DNA of 52,962 nucleotides, taken from an uncultured Bacteroidales bacterium. Its GTDB lineage: Bacteria; Bacteroidota; Bacteroidia; Bacteroidales; FEN-979. The position numbers and the translations under genes were made by a program. The stretch lies in assembly GCA_903903985.1 (NCBI GenBank), contig CAIVAT010000189.1, positions 1 to 52,962 on the forward strand, written 5' to 3'. The notes below the pieces were generated by a model. That model was not told where the DNA came from and ran no database searches. It was given only the letters and a program-made list of their open reading frames with translations. Shown here in pieces: positions 16,723 to 25,795 of the stretch (position 1 is the first letter of the stretch; each line of letters opens with the position of its first letter).

Positions 16723-18094
16723 GTCTTAAAGATTCGACAGGATCCTGCGCGGCAGCACGCTGGGACGGCATATATCCGAAAATAATCCCTACAGAGGCTG
16801 AAACGCCGAAGGAGATGATCACGGACAGTGGAGAAACGATGGTGAGTATGTCGGTAAGTTCCATGATTATTTTGGAAAGGGCGAGTCCGAGGATGATGCC
16901 GATGAGCCCTCCGCTCAGGCTGAGCAGTGTGGCTTCCATCAGGAACTGGAGGACAATGTCGCGTTTGGTCGCCCCGATGGCCTGGCGGATGCCGATTTCC
17001 TTGATTCGTTCCATCACGGAAGCCAGCATGATGTTCATGATGCCGATGCCGCCAACAAGCAATGAAATACTGGCAATGGCGCCCAGCACAATGTTAAAGA
17101 TATCTTTGGTGCGCTGCTCCTGCTTCAATAACAATTCAGGTACGATGATATCCACATCATCGGCACCGGCGTGCCGGCGCATCATCATTTTTTTCAGGAT
17201 TTCAACGGTCGGGCCGATCTGGGTGCTCTCCTTTACCTGTACCACGATCTTGTCAATCTGGTCTTTGACATTGTCGCCCTCCTGGCTTGACGAAGTGACC
17301 ATGAATGAATTTTCATCAATCTGGTCGACACCACCATGCAGGGAGGCGGTGGTGATCATCGAGCGGTCTTTAAACCGGCGAAGCAAAGTCTGGATGGGGG
17401 CGTAAATGGTATTGTTGTAATCAGAAATGCCGAGGTTGTCAATACTCGCCTGGCTGACCTCGCGTTTTTTCAGGACACCAATGATCCGCAACCAGATCGG
17501 GCCGCATTTAATATCTTTCCCGACCGCATTTTCCGCGGGAAAAAATTTGGATTTAATCACCGGGCCGATGATGCACACGGGTTTTCCATCTTTCAACTGG
17601 TCGTCGTTGAACATCTCGCCTTCCTGAAGTTCGAGGGCGAAAACATGAAAAAAATCGGGTGTGATTCCCGCGGTTTTGGCCGATTTGGTAACTCCATCCT
17701 TGATGATATCCGTTTCGTAAATCACTTCGGGACTTACCCTGGAAACAGTAGGAATGATGATCCTGATGGCTTCAGCATCCTTCAGGCTGAGCCCCGGTGA
17801 AAATTTTCCTTTATTCTTATCCTCTTTCTTATCCCCTGTTTGCGTGCTCTGGTCCTCTGATTTGGCGGAGTTGCTTTTATGCTTGTCCGATTTCGGTGCA
17901 ATAAGAATGTTGTTGACTCCCACCAGTTTCATCTGGTCGAGGATCTCTTTTTTGGCACCATTGCCAATGGCCATCATGGTGATGACTGCTGCAACCCCAA
18001 AGATAATGCCCAGGGTCGTAAGAATCGACCTGAATTTATTCAGGAATACGGCCTCAAGCGCGATGTTAAAGATGTATTTATAGCGTTCCAGCAT
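16715..18094 (-). CDS. MacB/FtsX-type ABC transporter permease
   Basis: A 459-residue inner-membrane permease. It has one N-terminal helix (about 22-44, LTTLGIIFGVAAVITMMAIG), a large periplasmic MacB-core domain (about 50-330) and three C-terminal helices (about 335-440). The FtsX-like coupling segment is SVMERIKEIGIRQAIGATKRDI. It lacks the N-terminal ATPase of true MacB, and no ATPase is encoded between it and the adaptor (55-base gap) or beside tolC, so its ATPase must be supplied from elsewhere. A Lys/Ser/Asp-rich low-complexity insert (about 70-95) lies in the periplasmic domain. It overlaps tolC by 8 bases. Substrate unknown. Confidence 0.9.
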   Translation of the reverse strand: MLERYKYIFNIALEAVFLNKFRSILTTLGIIFGVAAVITMMAIGNGAKKEILDQMKLVGVNNILIAPKSDKHKSNSAKSEDQSTQTGDKKEDKNKGKFSPGLSLKDAEAIRIIIPTVSRVSPEVIYETDIIKDGVTKSAKTAGITPDFFHVFALELQEGEMFNDDQLKDGKPVCIIGPVIKSKFFPAENAVGKDIKCGPIWLRIIGVLKKREVSQASIDNLGISDYNNTIYAPIQTLLRRFKDRSMITTASLHGGVDQIDENSFMVTSSSQEGDNVKDQIDKIVVQVKESTQIGPTVEILKKMMMRRHAGADDVDIIVPELLLKQEQRTKDIFNIVLGAIASISLLVGGIGIMNIMLASVMERIKEIGIRQAIGATKRDIVLQFLMEATLLSLSGGLIGIILGLALSKIIMELTDILTIVSPLSVIISFGVSASVGIIFGYMPSQRAAAQDPVESLRHE

Positions 18095-18106
18095 GCTAAC
18101 AGTAAT

Positions 18107-18138
18107 TACGATTTACGGTTTATGATTTGCAAAATGAT
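18107..18138 (-). repeat. AAATCGTAAATC-type leader repeat before the permease
   Basis: On the coding strand, degenerate AAATCATAAACCGTAAATCG units precede the permease ATG by about 13 bases. It belongs to the family also seen at 33921, 37484, 38289, 46838 and 48232. Confidence 0.55.
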
Positions 18139-18149
18139 GCACGGGGAGG

Positions 18150-19508
18150 TCATTTTTTTAACATGCCGGTTGGAGCTTGCTGTGCTTTGCCGGAATCTTT
18201 TCCGGATGGTTTAACCGGTTTGACCGGGGCTGGTTTTTCTTTGTATTTTTCGATGATTGCTTTTGGAAGCAAGTCAATGGCCAGTTTATCGGATTTTTCG
18301 GGCGGGACAAGCAACACCACATCCTTTTCCTGGAGCCCGGCCTTGATAATTATTTCATTTTCATTGGATTGACCAACCACCACTTGCTGTTTGACCGCCG
18401 ACCCTCCATCCTTTTTATAAACGAATGTTACCGAGTCATTGTTGAAAACAGCCTCAATGGGAATAAAAAGCACATTATTGACGATATCCGTAAGGATTTT
18501 ATTTTTTGTAGTCATTGCAGGCCTGAGAATGGAATCGAATTCTTTGATGACGATCTTGACTTCGTAAACCTTGGCATTGGAGTTTTGCAGCTGTTCGCCG
18601 ATATTGGCAACTTCAGTTACTGTTCCGGTGAATTTTTTTTCAGGAAAAGCATCAATGCCGATCTGCACCTTCTGGCCGACTTTTATCTTACTGATATCGA
18701 TTTCATTGATATATGTTTTGGAGATCATCGCGGAGAGATCGGGTAGTTCGGCAACGACATTGTCCCAGGTATTCATCATCGCGTTGATCCCCATTTTGCT
18801 GCCGTCGTAATTGCGTTTATAGATCACCATTCCTGATTTCGGGGCGAAGATGGTCATGCGCTTTAACACATCGTGCATTTGTTCCAGTTTTCGCTGGCCC
18901 TGGTTGAAAGAGGTGGTTACTTCCTGCATGTTTGCAACGGCTTTCTGGTAACGCAGTTTGTAGTTTTTTTCAGTCTGATCAAGGGTTCGCTGCGATTTCT
19001 CCAGTTCCATTTCCACCTGCCGGATGGTGGCGGGCGGTTCGTACTTCGACTGGTCGAGGATGATTTTTTTCTCTTCGAGATTGTATTTCAGGTTGATCAG
19101 TTCATCGCGGAGGGCCCGCAGATCCAGTGAAGTATCCAGGCGGGTTTTTGTGAGCGAGGTTTCCAGTTTTTCCTGGTTCAATTCCTCATCTTTTATTTTA
19201 TTTGTCGTTTCAGAAGGGTCGAGCTGTGCGACGTACTGGCCTGAGTCCACCACAGTGCCATCGGCGATAATGTCCTGGATTTTAACATTCCAGATCCGGA
19301 AAATCTGGCCCAGTTCCTGCGGGCCCTTGATTTTGTCGGAACTTTTTGCGTTAAGTTCACCGGTTGTAGTTACTTCAATGGGGAAATTTCCCTTTTGAAC
19401 CACGGCAGTAATCTGTTCATTCTTATTATTTTTTCTGAAGAAAAAATAACCAATGATCACCAGTAATAAAAGGGAAGCGATCAGATAAATGGACTTTTTT
19501 CGGGTCAT
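18150..19508 (-). CDS. periplasmic adaptor (HlyD/MacA-like membrane fusion protein)
   Basis: A 452-residue protein anchored by one N-terminal helix (SIYLIASLLLLVIIGYFFF). A barrel/lipoyl half follows, then a long helical hairpin rich in Lys/Glu/Gln (about 100-215), the returning lipoyl half (MTIFAPKSGMVIYKRN), the beta-barrel domain (KVGQKVQIGIDAFPEKKFTG) and a membrane-proximal domain. The C-terminus is Lys/Pro-rich and ends MLKK. It bridges the permease and TolC across the periplasm. It is 23 bases downstream of gyrB and 55 upstream of the permease. Confidence 0.9.
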   Translation of the reverse strand: MTRKKSIYLIASLLLLVIIGYFFFRKNNKNEQITAVVQKGNFPIEVTTTGELNAKSSDKIKGPQELGQIFRIWNVKIQDIIADGTVVDSGQYVAQLDPSETTNKIKDEELNQEKLETSLTKTRLDTSLDLRALRDELINLKYNLEEKKIILDQSKYEPPATIRQVEMELEKSQRTLDQTEKNYKLRYQKAVANMQEVTTSFNQGQRKLEQMHDVLKRMTIFAPKSGMVIYKRNYDGSKMGINAMMNTWDNVVAELPDLSAMISKTYINEIDISKIKVGQKVQIGIDAFPEKKFTGTVTEVANIGEQLQNSNAKVYEVKIVIKEFDSILRPAMTTKNKILTDIVNNVLFIPIEAVFNNDSVTFVYKKDGGSAVKQQVVVGQSNENEIIIKAGLQEKDVVLLVPPEKSDKLAIDLLPKAIIEKYKEKPAPVKPVKPSGKDSGKAQQAPTGMLKK

Positions 19509-19531
19509 GCTGAATATAATTATGTCAACAG

Positions 19532-21538
<2,007 letters not shown>

Positions 21539-21634
21539 TCAGTTACCGGAATGCAAGAAAACAGCAGTAAAAACAAGGATTTTATTAACAATCCGGTAAG
21601 GTCACCGACCATTGCAAACCGAAGCGGAATCAGC

Positions 21635-22690
21635 TTAAATTCCGAGCAGTTTTTCAAGGATGATCCCGGCCGATTTTCCATTGCCGAACCCAGGTTGCTG
21701 CATGGCAACAGGCAGGGCGCCGCCTACCGCCCTTTCAATCAGTTCAGGGTCGCAGCCTGTGATGATGTTCCACCGGTCGTGAAGGGTTTCAATCCATTCG
21801 GTTTCTGTACGTAGCGTAATACATTGTTTGCCGAGGAAATAAGCCTCTTTCTGCAAGCCGCCTGAATCGGTAAGGACCCTGGAAGCATCCATGGTCAGTT
21901 TCATCATCTGGAGGTACCCGACCGGGTCAATGATGTGTACATTGACTGGCACGGAAATGGATGATTGGAGGATTTTCCTTGTACGGGGGTGAAGGGGCAA
22001 TACAATTTCCTGGCCCAGTTTTGAAAAAGCCAGGAAAATATTTTTCAGATTTTCGGGATTATCCGTGTTTTCAGCACGGTGAATGGTTGCCAGCAGGTAT
22101 TTTCCAGGTACACCGGCAGTCATGTATTTTCCCGGGTCCCTCAGGATCCACTCTTTGTAGAACAATACTGAATCATACATTACGTCACCGGAGAAGCAGG
22201 TGATATCTGCAAGACCTTCGCGGGTGAGGTTGGTAACGGCTGTTTGAGTCGGGGCGAAGAGGAGATCGGAAATGCGGTCGGTTACAATGCGGTTGACCTC
22301 CTCAGGCATGGCACGGTTAAAGCTCCGCAGGCCTGCTTCTATATGTGCGACGGGAATGTGCAGTTTGGCAGCGGCAAGGGCGCCTGCCAGGGTTGAGTTC
22401 GTGTCACCGTATACCAGGGTCCAGTCGGGCTTTTCTTTCAGGAGGACCTCCTCGATCCCTTTCAGCATCATCCCGGTTTGAACGGCATGGCTGCCCGACC
22501 CGACGTCGAGATTGTAATCGGGCAATGGAATACTGAGTTCCCGGAAAAAGACATCCGACATGTTCTCATCATAATGTTGTCCGGTGTGCAGCAGGATTTC
22601 GTGAACGGCAGGGTTCGCCCGGATGATCCTGGAAACGGTGGCTGCCTTGACGAATTGCGGGCGGGCGCCGACAATGGTAACAATCTTCAT
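21635..22690 (-). CDS. wecB: UDP-N-acetylglucosamine 2-epimerase (non-hydrolysing)
   Basis: A 351-residue GT-B-fold epimerase interconverting UDP-GlcNAc and UDP-ManNAc for surface polysaccharide precursors. Motifs: GARPQFVKAA (8-17), LHTGQHYDENM, VYGDTNSTLAGALAA, HIEAGLRSFNRAMPEEVNR, TIHRAENTDN and the C-terminal DSGGLQKEAYFLGK with RTETEWIE. Length is slightly short of the usual 370 but all active-site blocks are present. It starts 20 bases downstream of the rnpB 3' end with no own promoter visible, so it may depend on readthrough from rnpB or an unrecognised promoter. No other antigen gene is adjacent. Confidence 0.95.
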   Translation of the reverse strand: MKIVTIVGARPQFVKAATVSRIIRANPAVHEILLHTGQHYDENMSDVFFRELSIPLPDYNLDVGSGSHAVQTGMMLKGIEEVLLKEKPDWTLVYGDTNSTLAGALAAAKLHIPVAHIEAGLRSFNRAMPEEVNRIVTDRISDLLFAPTQTAVTNLTREGLADITCFSGDVMYDSVLFYKEWILRDPGKYMTAGVPGKYLLATIHRAENTDNPENLKNIFLAFSKLGQEIVLPLHPRTRKILQSSISVPVNVHIIDPVGYLQMMKLTMDASRVLTDSGGLQKEAYFLGKQCITLRTETEWIETLHDRWNIITGCDPELIERAVGGALPVAMQQPGFGNGKSAGIILEKLLGI

Positions 22691-22704
22691 GATAACAGTT
22701 TACG

Positions 22705-22710
22705 AAAAAA
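22705..22710 (-). terminator. U-run after the rnpB P1 helix
   Basis: The RNA strand reads six U directly after the 3' arm of the P1 helix (22711-22721). P1 itself cannot serve as a local terminator hairpin, so this is only a candidate end signal or processing site. Confidence 0.4.
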
Positions 22711-23080
22711 GACAACAGTTCTGTAAGCAGGATTTTGTTTAATTCTGTCATTTATCTGAGCCTGCCGTCGCCGACAGGCTTTAGCGACCTACCCTCCGGC
22801 ATCGGGCGAGCAGCCCTTAACAGCCGGTATACTTGGTCTTTCAACCCATGAGGTTTACCCCTCCTGCCGGTTACCCGGCAGGACCGTGGTCTTTTACACC
22901 GCGTTTTCACCTTTTCCCGGTATCCGGGTAGTTGTTTTCTGTGGCACTGTCTGTCTCCCGGGCCTTTATATCCCGGGATCCTTCCCGTTAGGAAGCATGG
23001 TGCTCTGTGTTGTCCCGACTTTCCTCCCGTAAAGCTGCAGCATGCTGCAGCTTCACCAGCGACAGAACGAACTGTTGTCC
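22711..23080 (-). ncRNA. rnpB: RNase P RNA (bacterial class A)
   Basis: This is the catalytic RNA that matures tRNA 5' ends. On the minus strand GAGGAAAGUC lies at 23026-23017. It is followed by the conserved CCACAGAAAACAA, AAAAGGUGAAA, GGGGUAAACC and, near the 3' end, AGAUAAAUGACAGAA. The two ends close an exact 11-bp P1 helix: 5' arm complement of 23069-23079, 3' arm complement of 22711-22721. The -7 element at 23084-23091 puts transcription start right at P1. The roughly 370-base length fits class A. A translatable frame inside it is spurious. It lies between wecB and the divergent MATE gene. Confidence 0.95.
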
Positions 23081-23083
23081 CGG

Positions 23084-23091
23084 CAAAGATA
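23084..23091 (-). promoter_or_regulatory. -7 element (TATCTTTG) for rnpB
   Basis: The complement of CAAAGATA places the start about 5 bases on, at the first base of the P1 helix. Confidence 0.75.
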
Positions 23092-23113
23092 AGCAATATC
23101 CATGAATTGTGTC

Positions 23114-23121
23114 TACCTTTG
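23114..23121 (+). promoter_or_regulatory. -7 element (TACCTTTG) directly before the MATE start codon
   Basis: It matches TAnnTTTG and ends only 5 bases before the ATG at 23127, so the transcript would be leaderless or nearly so. It is back to back with the rnpB element, 22 bases away. Confidence 0.6.
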
Positions 23122-23126
23122 CACCC

Positions 23127-24491
23127 ATGAAGGATCTCAGCTATGGCAATGAAGGAAAGTTGATCCTGAAGTTTGCCATTCCCATGTTGCTTGGCAATGT
23201 TTTTCAGCAGATGTACAATATTGTCGACAGTGTTGTCGTCGGGAAATATATTGGAAAAGCAGCCCTGGCAGCGGTTGGAACATCGGGGCCAATCATTTTC
23301 CTTCTTGTTTCGTTCATCATCGGGGTGACCATGGGTTTCACCATTGTTGTTTCACAGTTTTTCGGAGCAAAACAACTTGACAATGTAAAAAAGGCGATCA
23401 ACACCTTGTACATATTCATGTTTTTCACATCCCTGGTCGTCAGCCTGGGAGGGATCATGATGAGTGGCCTTATTTTCAGGGTCATCGACCTTGATCCAGC
23501 CATTATTCCGGATGCATCAATGTTTTTGAATATTTTCCTTTCAGGACTGGTGTTTCTTTTCGGCTATAACGGAACAAGCGCGATTTTGCGCGGGCTGGGG
23601 GATTCGAAAACCCCGCTCTACTTTTTAATCGGTTCGGTCGGGTTGAACATTGTGCTTGACCTGATCTTCGTTCCTGTCCTTCATTGGGGCGTTGCCGGGG
23701 TGGCCATTGCAACCGTCATATCCGAAGCTGTTGCTTTTATTTCGCAAATCATTTACCTGAACCGGTACCACAAGGTGGTTAAATTCTCCTTCAGGAATTT
23801 GACCTTTGACCATGAAATTTTCATTAAAAGCATTAAAATAGGACTGCCTACCGGGTTCCAGCAAACCTTTGTTGCAGCGGGAATGGTTGCCCTCTACTGG
23901 ATTGTCAACCAATTTGGTGTCGATGCAAATGCGGCTTACAGCGCGGCAGGAAGGATCGATAGTTTTGCCGCCATGCCCGCAATGAGTTTTGCCGTGGCCC
24001 TGTCGACTTTCGTCGGACAAAACATGGGGGCCAATCGTCCCGATCGTGTGAAAGCAGGTTTGCGGGCAACCCTGATCATGACAACGATTTTCTCCCTGTT
24101 CATTTCCCTCATTACTGTACTGTTCGGCAGGTTGTTGATGCGGATGTTCACCAATGACGAGGCGGTGATCGAAATGGGCGGGTATTACCTGCGGGTGATC
24201 GGTTCTTTTTACATCCTGTTTTCGGTGATGTTTGTAATCAACGGGGTACTTCGTGGTGCCGGTGATACCCTGATCCCCATGTTTATCAGCCTTTTCTCCC
24301 TGTGGATCATCCGGATCCCGGTGGCCTGGCTGCTTGCAAAGAATCCCTCGATTGGGGTCCACGGGATTTGGTGGTCAATCCCAATCGGGTGGCTGTCGGG
24401 GGTGATCCTGTATTACAGTTATTACAGGATGGGATACTGGAAAAAGAAAGCAGTAGTGAAATATCAGCAGAAAGATGAGAAAGCTGACTGA
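23127..24491 (+). CDS. MATE-family multidrug/toxin exporter
   Basis: A 454-residue polytopic protein with about 12 transmembrane helices in two homologous halves, the MATE fold. Typical signatures are FAIPMLLGNVFQQMYNIVDS at the start of the first half, AVGTSGPIIFL, and in the second half GLPTGFQQTFVAAGMVA, FVGQNMGANRPDRV and FVINGVLRGAGDTLIPM. It should export cationic compounds using a Na+ or H+ gradient; the substrate is unknown. The ATG at 23127 aligns with the family's N-terminus. The promoter is only 5 bases upstream. The 3' end is 2 bases from the convergent glycosyltransferase stop. Confidence 0.93.
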   Translation: MKDLSYGNEGKLILKFAIPMLLGNVFQQMYNIVDSVVVGKYIGKAALAAVGTSGPIIFLLVSFIIGVTMGFTIVVSQFFGAKQLDNVKKAINTLYIFMFFTSLVVSLGGIMMSGLIFRVIDLDPAIIPDASMFLNIFLSGLVFLFGYNGTSAILRGLGDSKTPLYFLIGSVGLNIVLDLIFVPVLHWGVAGVAIATVISEAVAFISQIIYLNRYHKVVKFSFRNLTFDHEIFIKSIKIGLPTGFQQTFVAAGMVALYWIVNQFGVDANAAYSAAGRIDSFAAMPAMSFAVALSTFVGQNMGANRPDRVKAGLRATLIMTTIFSLFISLITVLFGRLLMRMFTNDEAVIEMGGYYLRVIGSFYILFSVMFVINGVLRGAGDTLIPMFISLFSLWIIRIPVAWLLAKNPSIGVHGIWWSIPIGWLSGVILYYSYYRMGYWKKKAVVKYQQKDEKAD

Positions 24492-24493
24492 TT

Positions 24494-25795
24494 TTATTTT
24501 GCTGTGATTCCATCCAGAACGAGCGCCAGCTTTTGTGTCAGGGCTTTCCTTGAATATTGTTCTATTTCCCTGCTCCTGATCACCAGGGTCCCTTTTTTAT
24601 ATGCTTCATAAAAATGAAGGATGTGCGATTTCATTTTTTCAAGATCGCCAAAACCCGCGAGGAGCCCTGAATGTGTTTCCCCCAGGATGCGGGCGGCATC
24701 GCCATCTTCAGGGCCAAGACATAAAATGGGACGCCTTGCTGCCAGGTATTCGAAGAATTTCCCGGTAAGGATCATTTTCGAGTTTGGTGTGTTATTGATG
24801 ATCAGCAGCAGGACCTGTGATTTCCGCTGGCAGGCCACCACTTCGTCATGAGGCAGATAACTAACTTTCTTTACAAACCGGCTTAATCCGTGATCATCAA
24901 TTGCGGAGGTTACCGTGAGGTCAACGCTCCCGACCAGCTTTATTTCAAGGTCTTTCGCCAGGTCGTTGTGTATGGAAACAAGTTCCTCCAAAGCTTTCCA
25001 CAATGTCTCCGGGTTTCGCGAACTGGCAAGCGTTCCGATGTGGGCGATCGAGAACTTCGAATCAGGTTCCGGTTCAGGACTTTCGGTGTCGGCACTGTCA
25101 AACCCATTGGTTATCACCTCGTACCGGCGGTTAAAAATCCTGCTAAAATCATCTGCCATGGTCCGGCTGATCACTGAAACAGCGTTTGCAGTGCGAAGAA
25201 CCTTCCGTTCGAGCCGATGGTGTTTTTTATCAGCCCACGACGTCAGCCTGAGGTCTTTATAAAAATCGATGTTTGTCCACGGATCGCGGAAATCGGCAAG
25301 CCACGGTATCCCCGATTGCATTGCAAGCTGCATTGCGATCATGTGCGTGCTGTGCGGCGGGCCTGTGGAAATGATCACATCCATGGGATGGTGCTGCAGG
25401 TATTTCCTCAGGAATTTCACCGAAGGCTTTATCCAGAATGTTCGTGCGTCGGGGATGAAGAGGTTGCCACGGATCCAAACGGATAAGCCCTCCAGGAATT
25501 TATTTTTCTTTTTTTCCGAAAGGAATGCTGCATTGATCTTGTCATCCTTTTTCTGGCCAAGGAGCTTTTTATAGAAAATATACGGTTCCCAGATGGGGTA
25601 TTTCAACACCTCAAGACTGTCGGGGATATCTTTGAACAGGGAAAGGTCGGTTTCGGGGTACTCGGGATTTTCCGGGCAATAAATTACCGGTTCCCAGCCA
25701 AAACCGCGCAGGTATTTTGCAAATTTCAACCATCGTTGCACACCGGCCCCGCCGCTTGGCGGCCAGTAATAGCTGATGATCAGGGCTTTTTTCAT
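24494..25795 (-). CDS. glycosyltransferase, group 1 (GT-B, GT4-like)
   Basis: A 433-residue GT-B enzyme. The N-terminal acceptor domain has the glycine-rich SYYWPPSGGAGVQRWLKFAKYL; mid-protein WLADFRDPWTN and VSVISRTMADDF follow; the donor-binding domain includes ITNGFDSAD, FSIAHIGTLASSRNPETLW and MILTGKFFEYLAARRPILCL. It transfers a sugar from a nucleotide donor, probably to a surface glycan or glycolipid; donor and acceptor cannot be told. Its start overlaps the stop of the YfhO-like gene by 4 bases, so the two are co-translated and may act in one glycan pathway. Confidence 0.9.
   Translation of the reverse strand: MKKALIISYYWPPSGGAGVQRWLKFAKYLRGFGWEPVIYCPENPEYPETDLSLFKDIPDSLEVLKYPIWEPYIFYKKLLGQKKDDKINAAFLSEKKKNKFLEGLSVWIRGNLFIPDARTFWIKPSVKFLRKYLQHHPMDVIISTGPPHSTHMIAMQLAMQSGIPWLADFRDPWTNIDFYKDLRLTSWADKKHHRLERKVLRTANAVSVISRTMADDFSRIFNRRYEVITNGFDSADTESPEPEPDSKFSIAHIGTLASSRNPETLWKALEELVSIHNDLAKDLEIKLVGSVDLTVTSAIDDHGLSRFVKKVSYLPHDEVVACQRKSQVLLLIINNTPNSKMILTGKFFEYLAARRPILCLGPEDGDAARILGETHSGLLAGFGDLEKMKSHILHFYEAYKKGTLVIRSREIEQYSRKALTQKLALVLDGITAK

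Noticed and set aside
22752..23096. Open frame of 114 codons on the minus strand
   Set aside because: It lies inside RNase P RNA, whose conserved blocks and P1 helix explain the sequence; the frame has no family resemblance.
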